DNA of 64,000 nucleotides, taken from positions 62,001 through 126,000 of the forward strand of contig NZ_JAIZAP010000006.1 in NCBI RefSeq assembly GCF_020404745.1, read 5' to 3'. Both the position numbers and the translations under genes were made by a program. This stretch comes from Aquibacillus saliphilus. Its GTDB lineage: Bacteria; Bacillota; Bacilli; Bacillales; Amphibacillaceae. The stretch's first letter is position 1. The number at the start of each line of letters is the position of its first letter. Of the stretch, positions 27,069 through 36,741 are shown in pieces. The notes beneath the pieces were generated by a model, which worked only from the letters and a program-made list of their open reading frames with translations, did not search any database and had not been told where the DNA came from.

Positions 27069-27619
27069 CCAAACACTTCCTTTTTCAGTAATCTGGCTTT
27101 ATTCTAGCATCAAAGAAAATAGAAAGGTATTAGACAAAATGCCTAGTAAATCGACAAACGATTAATCCCGTCCTATCAGTATCCCTGGTCTGGTTAGTGG
27201 GAATTTAAAGAAGTAGATAGGGCTAGAAAACTAGTTTAGTAGAGCTTCATAGGTAATTATAAACCCTCAGAAAGTGGATAGAATAGCATATTGTTCCACC
27301 TAAACCCTACTGATACAATTTAGTGAAAGATTGATAGGACCCTGCGTCGTTTGATATCTACAAATTCTTTTCCAACTAAATTAATTTCATCATTACCTTA
27401 TGCAGCAATTGTCATCCGCATATAGTTTGGGAATGGTAATCCCAATTATATGGTGGATGAAAACTTTTAAAAAATCAGTATGATGAAATCTAGTAAACTA
27501 GAAAACGATATAAGGTCTTGTGAACGATGCATAAAGTATTTGACTACAATCGTGAGTAAGTAGATTCTTGGGCTTTGTGCTTATAAGAATAAAAAAAGAA
27601 GTATGAGGTAGATAACAAC
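27069..27619. other. Divergent intergenic region, no gene recognised
   Basis: 551 bp between the divergent LCP and fusion-enzyme genes. No supported frame or known riboswitch fold was seen. A small TCTAGT-AA-ACTAGA hairpin lies at about 27489-27502. A long leader for the fusion gene is possible. Confidence 0.35.
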
Positions 27620-30600
27620 ATGAAAAAAAGAATCTTCGGTAGAGGAAGTAAAAAAACAAATATGCACCCTGAACCCGTTAAAAAGGATTTTATTTTTAAA
27701 AACGTATCTGGTAAACGATGGAATCTGTTAATTATTTCAGCAGTCATTCTTGCTGTTCTAATTGGCCTCGTTACCTGTTTTGTGGGTTTAGGTCTTTATG
27801 CTAATCCCAAACTTCCTAACTTGGAAACAAAAGAAACAGATGCATTTGCACACATCGAGTCATCAGAAACCACGACTTCAAATCCAGATGAATTAGCAAC
27901 CACCGCGACCGATGAGAAATTTCTCCAGCAAGCAGTTCCCTACCAGAATGACGTTTACGCATTCTATGTGAATTGGGACAGTAACAGCGAACAATCGCTC
28001 AGGGAAAATATGGATACAATCGATGTTTTAATTCCGCAATGGTTGACTTTAAATTCTAAATTAGAGATTGAAAGTGATATTCAGCCAGAAATAATAGAGC
28101 TTGCAAAAAACAATGAAGTGGAAATCGTACCGTTAATTCATAACATAGAGGATGGCAAGTGGAATCAGGAGACAGTGCATCAACTTTTGAATTCTCCTAA
28201 AGAACAAGAGAAATTAATTAAAAAACTGCATGAAACAATAAAACAGTATGGCTTCGATGGGATCAATATTGACTTTGAGAATCTAAAACAGAATGACCGA
28301 GATTTATTGACCCAGTTTATAAAAGAACTGCACACGACTTTTGATGCTGATGGTCTCTCCGTTTCCATCGCTGTACCGGCCGCTAATCAGGCGTTTGATT
28401 ACAAAGAGCTTGAAAAGTATGTTGATCAGATGATTGTGATGGCATACGATGAGAATGTGGACAACGTTGGCCCGGTTGCATCTTCATCGTGGTTTACAGA
28501 AATTCTCTCAAAATTACCTAAAGAAAAATTGATTGTTGCGATTGCGAACTATGGGTATGACTGGCAATGGGAAAGCCAAGAGCCGGGAGAACCCGTATCC
28601 TTTGATGACGTGACAAGACTGGCCGAAAAAGCAAACCTGGACATTCAATGGGATGATATGAGCCAAACTCCGTACCTCAAATATATGGAGAACAACAAAT
28701 TACATGAAATATGGTTCATGGACAGCGCAACCTTCTATAACCAGTTGAAAATATCTATGGATGCCGGGGCTAAGGGAATTGCACTCTGGAGGCTCGGAGC
28801 GGAGGACCCATCTATTTGGGATGTTCTTAAAGGGAATAAAACAGAAGAATTGCTTACTGTCAAGAATGGCGGAAATATCTACAGCACAGGTGAAGGAAAT
28901 ATCTTCCGGGCGACAGAGAGTAGGAAAGAAGGTAAGCGAAGCCTCAAGTTTGATGAATCTGGTTTTATTACGGGTGAAACTTATGTTACCAACCCAGTAT
29001 CATCCGAGTTTGAGCGATTAAGCCAACCGAAAGATAAAGAGATTGTACTAACTTTTGACGATGGTCCCGACCCTGAATATACAAACAGCATATTAGATAT
29101 TCTTAAAAAGCACCAGGTCAAAGCTTCATTCTTTGTGATTGGTAATAAGGTCATCAACAATCAAGATATTGTTAAACGAATCCAACGGGAAGGCCATGAG
29201 ATTGGTAACCATACCTTTTCCCATCCAAAAACAAATGAAATGTCAAGTGAACAGTTAAAGCTTGAGCTAAATAGTGTCCAACGTGTCATTCAAGGAATTA
29301 CTGGGCATACCACTTCCTTGTATCGGTCCCCTTATGGAGATGAAGAGGCAAAGTATATGCCCTCCCATTTTCAAAAGTTGCAGGAAGTGACACAAATGGG
29401 ATATGTCACCGTTAATTATGATATCGATTCAGAAGACTGGAAGCTGCGTGATAGCGAGGCTATTACCCAGAATGTTATCAACCAGGCATCGAGTGGCGAT
29501 ATTATCTTACTTCACGATGGCGGAGGAGATAGGCATGCAACGTTAGAGGCACTACCTGAAATTATCGAACAGTTACAAAGGAAAGGCTATACATTTGTAA
29601 CGGCTGGCGAACTAATGGATCAAAACAAAAGTAATATCATGCCTCCTGTCACCGAGGTGGAAAGTCCAATCATAAATAGCTACAAAGTGATGCTGTTCCA
29701 GATCGCAAACGTTAAAGAGGCTATTATAATTTTACTTATCAGTGTCATTTCCATTTTAGTTCTGCGCATTTTGATTCTAGGAAGTTTAGCTATTATCCAT
29801 AAAAAACGCACCAGTGCCCGTCATCAAGCGGTAAAGGAGCAGTCTAATCCGTTTGTTAGTGTCATTATCCCAGCTTACAATGAAGAGAATGTCATAAATA
29901 AAACCATCGAATCGATTCTAAAAAGTAATGATCAAAATCTAGAAGTCCTTGTTGTCGATGATGGTTCCAAAGACCAGACTTCCTTGGCTGTATCCCGTAT
30001 GTACGATGCAGACAAAAAGGTATTTCTCTTCCAGAAGACCAACGGAGGAAAAGCTTCAGCCATTAATCTAGGAATCAGGAAAGCAAAGGGAGATATCTTT
30101 ATTGCAATTGATGCCGATACTGTCGTTTCTCCTGATTCAATTTCGATGCTAATTCGGCATTTTTCTGATAAAAATATTGCGGCTGTCTCTGGAAACGTCA
30201 GAGTTGGGAATAAGAAAAACCTGTTAACTTCCTGGCAGCATATTGAGTATGTAACTGGATTTAACTTGGAAAAGCGTGCATTCGCCACTCTTAAGTGTGT
30301 TCCAGTTGTCCCGGGAGCAATAGGCGCATGGCGCAAACAGGTGGTCGAGGACCTAGGCTATTTTACCGATGATACGCTTGCAGAAGATACAGACATGACA
30401 TTAAAAATTATCCGTGAAGGCTATAAAGTTGAGATTGATGAACAAGCCTATGCCTATACCGAGGCACCGGCAACGATTAGAGATTTCCTAAAACAACGAT
30501 TCAGATGGACTTATGGAACGTTACAATGTTTTTGGAAGCACAAGAAGGCAGTTGGGGGAATAAAGCATAAATCACTCGGGTTCATTGCCCTTCCTAATAT

Positions 30601-30943
30601 GCTGCTATTTCAATTTATTGTTCCGTTTTTTGCTCCGCTTATCGATTTATTGTTTATTTTAGGAATCTTGACTGGCGCTGCTGAAAAATCATTACTTATT
30701 TTTGCTAGTTACTTTTTGATTGATTTTCTTGTTTGCTTCGTTGCCTTTAGGATGGAGAAGTTAAGCTTTAAACCGCTCCTCCTCTTGTTCCTGCAAAGAA
30801 TATTCTACCGCTACTTATTAGTGTGGGTAACATGGAAATCCTTTTTCGCTGCACTAAAAGGAACGCAAGTCGGCTGGGGAAAATTAAAGCGATCAGGCAA
30901 TATGAAAGTAAAATCGGGATTAAAAGGCGAACGCATCAGCTAG
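27620..30943 (+). CDS. GH18-like / NodB deacetylase / GT2 glycosyltransferase fusion
   Basis: A 1107-residue membrane enzyme. A membrane anchor (about 35-60) leads to an extracellular GH18-type barrel (about 110-410; FDGINIDFENL carries the DxxDxDxE-like catalytic pattern). A NodB polysaccharide deacetylase follows (about 475-655; LTFDDGPDPE, GNHTFSHP, ILLHDGGGD), then a membrane span (about 690-715), a processive GT2 domain (about 735-960; VVDDGSKDQT, AIDADTVVS, EDTDM, QRFRWTYGT) and C-terminal spans. Similar 'bifunctional transferase/deacetylase' proteins occur in Bacillus. It probably makes and trims an exported GlcNAc-type polymer. GAGGTAG precedes the ATG. Confidence 0.9.
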   Translation: MKKRIFGRGSKKTNMHPEPVKKDFIFKNVSGKRWNLLIISAVILAVLIGLVTCFVGLGLYANPKLPNLETKETDAFAHIESSETTTSNPDELATTATDEKFLQQAVPYQNDVYAFYVNWDSNSEQSLRENMDTIDVLIPQWLTLNSKLEIESDIQPEIIELAKNNEVEIVPLIHNIEDGKWNQETVHQLLNSPKEQEKLIKKLHETIKQYGFDGINIDFENLKQNDRDLLTQFIKELHTTFDADGLSVSIAVPAANQAFDYKELEKYVDQMIVMAYDENVDNVGPVASSSWFTEILSKLPKEKLIVAIANYGYDWQWESQEPGEPVSFDDVTRLAEKANLDIQWDDMSQTPYLKYMENNKLHEIWFMDSATFYNQLKISMDAGAKGIALWRLGAEDPSIWDVLKGNKTEELLTVKNGGNIYSTGEGNIFRATESRKEGKRSLKFDESGFITGETYVTNPVSSEFERLSQPKDKEIVLTFDDGPDPEYTNSILDILKKHQVKASFFVIGNKVINNQDIVKRIQREGHEIGNHTFSHPKTNEMSSEQLKLELNSVQRVIQGITGHTTSLYRSPYGDEEAKYMPSHFQKLQEVTQMGYVTVNYDIDSEDWKLRDSEAITQNVINQASSGDIILLHDGGGDRHATLEALPEIIEQLQRKGYTFVTAGELMDQNKSNIMPPVTEVESPIINSYKVMLFQIANVKEAIIILLISVISILVLRILILGSLAIIHKKRTSARHQAVKEQSNPFVSVIIPAYNEENVINKTIESILKSNDQNLEVLVVDDGSKDQTSLAVSRMYDADKKVFLFQKTNGGKASAINLGIRKAKGDIFIAIDADTVVSPDSISMLIRHFSDKNIAAVSGNVRVGNKKNLLTSWQHIEYVTGFNLEKRAFATLKCVPVVPGAIGAWRKQVVEDLGYFTDDTLAEDTDMTLKIIREGYKVEIDEQAYAYTEAPATIRDFLKQRFRWTYGTLQCFWKHKKAVGGIKHKSLGFIALPNMLLFQFIVPFFAPLIDLLFILGILTGAAEKSLLIFASYFLIDFLVCFVAFRMEKLSFKPLLLLFLQRIFYRYLLVWVTWKSFFAALKGTQVGWGKLKRSGNMKVKSGLKGERIS

Positions 30944-30962
30944 GTTTCTAATAGGACAGAGG

Positions 30963-30996
30963 GAAGCCCCAACAACACTCAGTTTGTTGGGGCTTC
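30963..30996 (+). terminator. Terminator of the fusion gene
   Basis: 13-bp perfect stem GAAGCCCCAACAA / TTGTTGGGGCTTC, 8-nt loop, then TTCTATTT, 19 bp past the stop. Confidence 0.9.
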
Positions 30997-31164
30997 TTCT
31001 ATTTCCTGTCAGGTTGAAAGAAATTCCCCATACTCTTTCCACAAACACCCGATTAATTCTCCTTCTCTGACGCCGAAAAATAAGATACTACCTTCTTCGT
31101 TGTCACATGCGGAATTACCTTCCCCTTTCAAATAGACTCGGTAACTAAATTACAAATATAAAAA

Positions 31165-31209
31165 AACCACCAAGTAGCCATCTAAAACCTAGATGCTAAC
31201 TCGGTGGTT
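31165..31209 (-). terminator. Long hairpin of the CCACCAAG...CTCGGTGG type
   Basis: Stem AACCACC...GGTGGTT with additional pairing (ATCTA/TAGAT) inside. On the minus strand it ends in a run of T residues, so it can terminate the opuA transcript about 180 bp after opuAB. Similar hairpins at 35511-35554 and 52326-52361. Confidence 0.55.
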
Positions 31210-31352
31210 GCTTGTTGCCACTATTTTCTTCCTCTTTCTCGGTCGCTTCCTTTAACTTGTATGATAAGCTGTTTTCCATTTGGAAATGGTTAACCACAAA
31301 ATACTCTTTCTATTCCCATTAACAACGTCAATCTACTATGAACAAGTCAACT

Positions 31353-31380
31353 CTTTGTCTTTTTGCGGTACCTGGTACCC
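31353..31380 (+). repeat. Dispersed repeat, partial copy D
   Basis: CTCTTTGTCTTTTTGCGGTA followed by CCTGGTACC corresponds to the 3' end of the 85-bp repeat (copies at 25978 and 60160). Confidence 0.55.
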
Positions 31381-31387
31381 ATATCGT

Positions 31388-32224
31388 TTAATCTTTTTTC
31401 ACCTTTTTAGATAAAGTTTCTGTCAGACGGTCTAGTAAAATAGCTAGAATAACGATTCCTAAACCTCCGACAGCCCCCATTCCAATGTTAAGTGTCTGCA
31501 TGGAGCGTAACACGACGTTTCCAAGACCACCTCCACCAATCATGGAAGCAATAACGGTCATGGCAAGTGCCATCATGATACATTGATTAACCCCAGCCAT
31601 AATGGTTGGTATTGCAAGAGGTAGTTGAACATCTTTCAATGTTTGCCATCGTCCAGATCCAAATGCTCTCGCTGCTTCTACCATCTCACCTGATACTTCA
31701 CGAATACCTAAAGTAGTTAGTCGGACGGCAGGAGGCATTGCAAAAATCATGATCGCAACTAAAGCAGATACCTTACCCATTCCAAAAAACATGACTGCAG
31801 GAATGAGATACACAAAACTAGGTAGTGTTTGCATAAAGTCCAAAATAGGCCTCAGAATTCGTTCTACTACATTACTTTGTGAAGCAAAAATTCCTAACGG
31901 TACCCCAACCAGTAGGGAAACCGCGGTCCCGGATAAGGCTAAAGCAACCGTAGACATGGTAGGTTCCCATATATCTAAACCGAATGTGATCAAGAGTCCT
32001 ACAAATGCAAAGATAGCCAAACGGTAACTAGCCAATATCCATACGAGTAGTGCAACTAGAATCATAATGACAATTTCAGGTGGCCAAAGCAATAGATCTT
32101 CAAAACCATCAATAATGACTCCTAGAAATTCACTTGCAGCCCGTAGGAATGGACTGAGATAATAGCTTACTTTTTCAAACCCTATGTTAATCCAATCTTC
32201 TAATGGTATGAAAAAATCAATCAT
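31388..32224 (-). CDS. opuAB: OpuAB, glycine betaine ABC transporter permease
   Basis: About 278 residues, ProW/OpuAB type with several membrane spans and the permease signature GEMVEAARAFGSGRWQTLKDVQLPLAIPT-like EAA loop (about 175-205). It imports glycine betaine or proline betaine as an osmoprotectant with OpuAA and OpuAC. ATG 32224 follows GGGAGGTATT; it overlaps the opuAA stop by 8 nt, so the genes are coupled. Confidence 0.92.
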   Translation of the reverse strand: MIDFFIPLEDWINIGFEKVSYYLSPFLRAASEFLGVIIDGFEDLLLWPPEIVIMILVALLVWILASYRLAIFAFVGLLITFGLDIWEPTMSTVALALSGTAVSLLVGVPLGIFASQSNVVERILRPILDFMQTLPSFVYLIPAVMFFGMGKVSALVAIMIFAMPPAVRLTTLGIREVSGEMVEAARAFGSGRWQTLKDVQLPLAIPTIMAGVNQCIMMALAMTVIASMIGGGGLGNVVLRSMQTLNIGMGAVGGLGIVILAILLDRLTETLSKKVKKD

Positions 32225-33413
32225 TGGCAATACCTCCCTCAGCAAGCTTTGCCATTACAGTTCCACGTACAACAATGCCTTTAAATTTGGAATTTTCATC
32301 TACAACTGCAAGTGGTAAATTTTTACCAGTCATCAGTGCAAACATTTCCTTTAATGGTGTATCCGGTAATGCTGTTGGAATATCCTTTTGAATGATAGAA
32401 TCAAGGCTTGTTTCATTATTTTCAATAGCTGTTAAAGCATCTTCCGCCATCACAATTCCAATCAATCGGTTCTGTTTATCCACTGTAAAAATACTTGAAA
32501 TATCATTTTCTTTCATTCTGTGCAACGCCACACGTGGGCCATCTTTTGGATAATGGATAACGGTTGCCGTTTTTTTCATAATCATTTCTGCAGTTAGGAC
32601 CCTCGATCTGTCGACATCTGCAACAAACTTTTCAACATATTCAGTAGCTGGGGACATCATAATTTCCTCAGGTGTACCAATTTGAACGATCTCTCCATCT
32701 TTCATAAGAGCGATACGATCGCCTAATCTAAGTGCTTCATCTAAATCATGTGTAATAAAGATAATTGTTTTTTGAAGTTTATCTTGAAGCTCTAATAGTT
32801 CTGATTGCATGTCTTTTCTGATTAAAGGATCAAGCGCACTAAAGGCCTCATCCATCAGAAGAATATCAGGATCTGTAGCTAATGCACGTGCAAGTCCAAC
32901 ACGTTGTTGCATACCACCACTTAATTTAGAAGGATAATAATTTTCCCAGCCTTTTAAACCAACTGCTTCAAGGGATTCTAGAGCCTTTTGTTCTCTCTCT
33001 TCTTTGACAACACCCATTACCTTTAGTCCGTATGATGCGTTTTCCAACACCGTATAATGTGGAAAGATGGCAAAGTTTTGGAAAACCATACTAACACTTT
33101 TCTTGCGTAGCTCGCTAAGTTCTTTTTTATCCATCTTAGTAATATCTTTATCGTTAATGGAGATAGAACCCAAGGTAGGTTCTATCAGGCGATTAAGGCA
33201 GCGGATAAGTGTAGACTTTCCGCTCCCAGATAGGCCCATTACAACAAAGGATTCCCCCGGTTCAACTTCGAATGATACATTATTGATACCAATCGTTGTA
33301 CCGGTTTTTGCCATGATTTCATCTTTTTTATACCCTTTATTGACCATTTCAATTGCTCGTTTTGGATCTTTGCCAAAGACTTTGTATAGATTTTCAACTT
33401 TTATTATCGACAT
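32217..33413 (-). CDS. opuAA: OpuAA, glycine betaine ABC transporter ATPase
   Basis: 398 residues. ABC domain with Walker A GLSGSGKST (about 60-68), signature LSGGMQQRVGLARAL and Walker B ILLMDEAFSALDP, then tandem CBS domains (about 280-395) that sense ionic strength or nucleotides in this family. The N-terminal 45 residues (KVFGKDPKRAIEMVNKG) are typical of the OpuA/ProV subfamily. It lies 18 bp after opuAC. Confidence 0.94.
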   Translation of the reverse strand: MSIIKVENLYKVFGKDPKRAIEMVNKGYKKDEIMAKTGTTIGINNVSFEVEPGESFVVMGLSGSGKSTLIRCLNRLIEPTLGSISINDKDITKMDKKELSELRKKSVSMVFQNFAIFPHYTVLENASYGLKVMGVVKEEREQKALESLEAVGLKGWENYYPSKLSGGMQQRVGLARALATDPDILLMDEAFSALDPLIRKDMQSELLELQDKLQKTIIFITHDLDEALRLGDRIALMKDGEIVQIGTPEEIMMSPATEYVEKFVADVDRSRVLTAEMIMKKTATVIHYPKDGPRVALHRMKENDISSIFTVDKQNRLIGIVMAEDALTAIENNETSLDSIIQKDIPTALPDTPLKEMFALMTGKNLPLAVVDENSKFKGIVVRGTVMAKLAEGGIAND

Positions 33414-33431
33414 TTATGTCACCCTTACTTT

Positions 33432-34319
33432 TTACTCTGCTTCTAACCAAGCATCGATATCTGAGCGGTTATCATCAATCCATTGTTGAGCTAATTCTTC
33501 CACATCTTTGCCCTCATCCTGATTATTGTAGAGGTACTTTTCAACTTCTTCGATACTCATCTCAAAATTAGTAACGAAGTTGTAGATCTCTGGTGCTTTA
33601 TCCTGAAAGTCATTACTTACGCCCCATGCTTGACTATCTACACCCCAAATACCTTTTTCATCTTCAAGAATTTTAAGATCATAATTTCTGAACATGGTAT
33701 GTGGACGCCAGCCCAAGAATAGAATTGGTTCTTCCTGACTGATGGCATAATCCACTTCCGCCATCATTGATGCCATTGTACCAGAAACAACTTCAAGGTC
33801 TAACCCATGAGCTTCTACAACCTCTTCAGTAGTAAGCATCATACCAGATCCAGGTTCAAAACCAACTAATTTACCATTTACCATATCTTCGTTACCTACT
33901 AATTCACCAATTGTGTCTGCTTCGACATATGTTGGTACTGCCCATCCAGTTGGTGCCTCATCATATATCGTAGCGCCCATTTCAAACTCACCTTCAAACT
34001 TATCTAAGTATGTTCGGTGAATCTCAGGCCAAATACCAGGCCAAATGTCTACATCATTTTGTGTCAAAGATAAAAACATGAAGGCAACGTCGCCCTCCAT
34101 CACTTCAACCTCGTACCCATGTTCTTCAGCAATAAGTTTCGTTATTTCGATTGGTGGAGTTTCGTAATCGTATGGCGCATTACCAATGGTAATCACTGTG
34201 TCATTTTTTGTATCGCCATTTTCTGCACCCTTATTATCTTCGTCGTTTTCTTCTGCTCCACAAGCGCCCAATAAGATCGCGCCGATTGTTAAAAATAAAA
34301 TCAAAGTTAATTTTTTCAT
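33432..34319 (-). CDS. opuAC: OpuAC, glycine betaine binding lipoprotein
   Basis: 295 residues with lipoprotein signal LLGACG (Cys20) and an OpuAC/ProX-type binding domain. Aromatic-rich stretches such as WPGIWPEIHRTY, TGWAVPTYV and FLGWRPHTMF are placed like the Trp cage that binds the trimethylammonium group. Here the order is opuAC-AA-AB, whereas B. subtilis opuA is AA-AB-AC. It is first in the operon, with a symmetric promoter-proximal element at 34438-34475. Confidence 0.9.
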   Translation of the reverse strand: MKKLTLILFLTIGAILLGACGAEENDEDNKGAENGDTKNDTVITIGNAPYDYETPPIEITKLIAEEHGYEVEVMEGDVAFMFLSLTQNDVDIWPGIWPEIHRTYLDKFEGEFEMGATIYDEAPTGWAVPTYVEADTIGELVGNEDMVNGKLVGFEPGSGMMLTTEEVVEAHGLDLEVVSGTMASMMAEVDYAISQEEPILFLGWRPHTMFRNYDLKILEDEKGIWGVDSQAWGVSNDFQDKAPEIYNFVTNFEMSIEEVEKYLYNNQDEGKDVEELAQQWIDDNRSDIDAWLEAE

Positions 34320-34437
34320 TTTTTTAGCTCCTCGTATAGTTTTGATATTCCTAGCTGCCGCTTACAATTTGTTTATTATGTGCAATCAAACATTCCTTTC
34401 AACTTTTTAACGTTAAAAAGTGTTTTTGGATTTAAAT

Positions 34438-34475
34438 AAGGACATATTTCCTTATTATATATTATTAAGGAAAAG
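34438..34475. promoter_or_regulatory. Palindromic element at the opuA promoter
   Basis: Contains AAGGACATAT-TTCCTT (34438-34453) and a wider inverted repeat TTTCCTTA / TAAGGAAA (34447-34454, 34466-34473). On the minus strand it covers a TATAAT-like -10, consistent with an operator over the opuA promoter. The half-site AAGGA[A/C]ATAT also occurs upstream of the regulator at 38520. Confidence 0.5.
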
Positions 34476-34673
34476 TTGTACAATTTATTCACATGTTTTA
34501 TCGGTGCTAATAGTTCTCATGCTTCTCTTTTTACAAGCGTTATTCCAAATGCATTTTCTTTGTATTTAAACCCATGCAAGTTTTAATTTTCGCCTACTAT
34601 TGGTCTGTAACTACAGATTGTACGAAAGGGAATTTGCACCTTATTTTAGCGGATAGATTTTCATTCCACTTAG

Positions 34674-34805
34674 TCTCACTACCTTACACCGTTATGTCCA
34701 TAAAGAAGATTATTGCAAAACATCATTCGACACATTTTTAAAATTTACGGGCGGTGACAACGCTAGTAGGTGCATTTCTTCAATAGTCAGTTTCTTACTC
34801 GCCAT
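34674..34805 (-). pseudogene. Small gene remnant shared with 55023-55125
   Basis: A minus-strand ATG at 34805 (upstream GGGGAACCC) opens 31 codons, MASKKLTIEEMHLLALSPPV and on to a stop at 34710. The same DNA, including non-coding flank CTCACTACCTTACACCG, recurs at 55023-55125 in decayed form. The LT-EEM-LL-NP-V pattern is faintly like the N-terminus of small helix-turn-helix transposase-associated proteins, but that is a guess. Confidence 0.4.
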
Positions 34806-34834
34806 AGGGTTCCCCACTAATTACCTTCTTACAA

Positions 34835-35365
34835 CTATACACCTTTGTTTTCCTTCAGTATCCATTTCATTAGCTGCTTACGATCAACCAACCTAACTTG
34901 ATTTGAAGCTGCTAATATTTTACCTTGTTCAGTAAAAAACCTATTCGTAATCACCCAACATTCATCCGCTTTGTAATAACTTTTAGCTGAAACTATTTCT
35001 TGTATAGCTTTTATTCCAACATTTTTCTTATATCTTTTTGCTTGGACTATAATTTTCTTACCTTTTGTTGATAAGATAAGGTCCGCTCCGTAGTCTCCAC
35101 TTGCTGGTGTTAATTGCACATAGTAACCTCTAGCTTTCAACAAGGGTTTGAGATACTCTTCAAACTTTCTTCCTGGCATTTTATCAATTTCTAAAATACC
35201 TGACTTTCTCAGCCTTAGTTCCCTTAGCATATTAACTATCAATGCAAGGATTAGTAAACCGCCAAAAAATACTATTATACTGATTGTTACTAAAGGGTCA
35301 GCGGTTAACATAGACCAAAGTAAATCAAAACCCATTTTAACACTTTCAAAGAATCCAATACCCAT
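34835..35365 (-). CDS. Membrane-anchored Mrr-like restriction endonuclease
   Basis: 176 residues. Two hydrophobic stretches (about 8-20 and 25-45) anchor it, followed by an Mrr_cat domain (about 60-170). The nuclease core is GDYGADLIL (catalytic Asp) and KKIIVQAKRYKK (QAK, the E/Q-x-K half of PD-(D/E)XK). GRKFEEYLKPLLKARGY is the conserved first helix. Such anchored Mrr proteins are widespread in Bacillales; some Mrr enzymes cut methylated DNA. GGAGTAG precedes the ATG. Stand-alone gene. Confidence 0.82.
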   Translation of the reverse strand: MGIGFFESVKMGFDLLWSMLTADPLVTISIIVFFGGLLILALIVNMLRELRLRKSGILEIDKMPGRKFEEYLKPLLKARGYYVQLTPASGDYGADLILSTKGKKIIVQAKRYKKNVGIKAIQEIVSAKSYYKADECWVITNRFFTEQGKILAASNQVRLVDRKQLMKWILKENKGV

Positions 35366-35510
35366 ACCTATCTACTCCTATTGCTCTATTATCAAGATGT
35401 CTTTTCACAGAGTGTAATTAAAAATATCCAATACTTTTCATAAATCTTTTTTAATTATATCAAACTATTAGTGCTACCTTTGAATCTCTTTAAAAATACA
35501 TTAAAAATAA

Positions 35511-35554
35511 CCCACCAAGTTGTCGTATAAAAAATCAGACACTTACTCGGTGGA
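35511..35554 (-). terminator. Hairpin of the CCACCAAG...CTCGGTGG type
   Basis: CCACCAAG...ACTCGGTGG with a loose interior, between minus-strand genes. No gene was recognised in the 526-bp gap 35366-35891 that contains it. Confidence 0.4.
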
Positions 35555-35891
35555 TAAATTATCATCTATATTTACTTTTCTTTATTTCTTCTTGAACCGC
35601 TACAGCATCGTATCGTACTAGGTAGCTGTCAGTTACAACCATTATATACTCACCGGCATCTGATCACCCTCATGCTTCTCTATCTTCACTGTTAAAGACA
35701 GAATTAAGAATATAGCCAATGTTTCCTAGTGGCTGACACCAGAATCCACTTAAGGTATTTTACAGTATTAAATATTTCTGTATCGGTTATAGTAAAGTTT
35801 TAAATTTGTGGCAAAAAAAGAAAATGAACTGATATCTGTCAACGAATAGCTACGTTAAAAAATTATTATCATTTACTATATTACTCTATAT

Positions 35892-36539
35892 TTATACTTC
35901 TGTTAAGATATCTGACATTGGGGTTTGATTATTAAAGTTTACAAGAGGTTGATCATTTCTTATTACTAATGGGTGTCTTGGATGTCCATCCTTGGTTTTA
36001 CCAAAACAGTAAGTTTTCTTTGAAAACACCTCCAATAAACGAGTAACCACTGGTTCTTTATATCCTTTTTTAATGGTTCCATTTTTCCCCCAAGCAACAA
36101 TTATAATACTTGCTGCCTCTAAAGCGTGAGTTATATACTTTAAATTTTCTTCACCTATTGCTTCTTCTCTAGATATCTTTTTTAATTTATTTGGATCGGT
36201 TGCTATATAAGCAAACAGATTGACAACTTCTAAGATTCCACAGTTTTCGCGCTTGGCAAAATAGATGCACCGCTTTAATGTTTGATCATTCTTATTTTCA
36301 TCAGCTGTACTTGGGTTTAACATCCAGAATACAACTCTTTTATTATTTTTGTTATCCAATACTCTCGTTAGGCAATAGCGATAACTACCTTTGATTACAG
36401 CATCGTTTTTACCTTTTCCAAATTTCCTTGCTGTAATTTGGTCTATGCACTCACTACAATAATTAGCATCCACTGTAACTGTTACACCACATGCATAACA
36501 TCTTTTTGAGTTATTGATCACATTAAATTGATTTTCCAT
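35892..36539 (-). CDS. DUF1643 family protein with N-terminal zinc ribbon
   Basis: 215 residues. A short zinc ribbon (CYACG...YCSEC, about 12-32) is followed by the DUF1643 domain: YRYCLTRVL, FWMLNPSTAD, DQTLKRC, WGKNG and a C-terminal GHPRHPL. DUF1643 proteins occur in phage and defence neighbourhoods; their activity is not established as far as I know. GGAGGG 5 nt before ATG 36539 decides the start; the reading upstream of it lacks a site. Confidence 0.8.
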   Translation of the reverse strand: MENQFNVINNSKRCYACGVTVTVDANYCSECIDQITARKFGKGKNDAVIKGSYRYCLTRVLDNKNNKRVVFWMLNPSTADENKNDQTLKRCIYFAKRENCGILEVVNLFAYIATDPNKLKKISREEAIGEENLKYITHALEAASIIIVAWGKNGTIKKGYKEPVVTRLLEVFSKKTYCFGKTKDGHPRHPLVIRNDQPLVNFNNQTPMSDILTEV

Positions 36540-36741
36540 GATAGCCCTCCAGCGACAATTTTCTATATTAAAAAAATATAACTTAATTAGAGGCGTCAGA
36601 AATTTATGCCATTTCATCTGTTTAATAGAATAGAAGGAATTACAGAAGGTAACGCTATAAAAAATAATGATTTCTCATTTTCTGATTCGGTGCAGAATTT
36701 TAATAAAAACTGATACCAATATCTACTACTCTACTTTTCTT

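Noticed and set aside
27069-27619. Possible c-di-GMP or other riboswitch before the 1107-aa fusion gene
   Set aside because: I looked for GEMM-type conserved pieces and for T-box motifs and found none; only a trivial hairpin is present.
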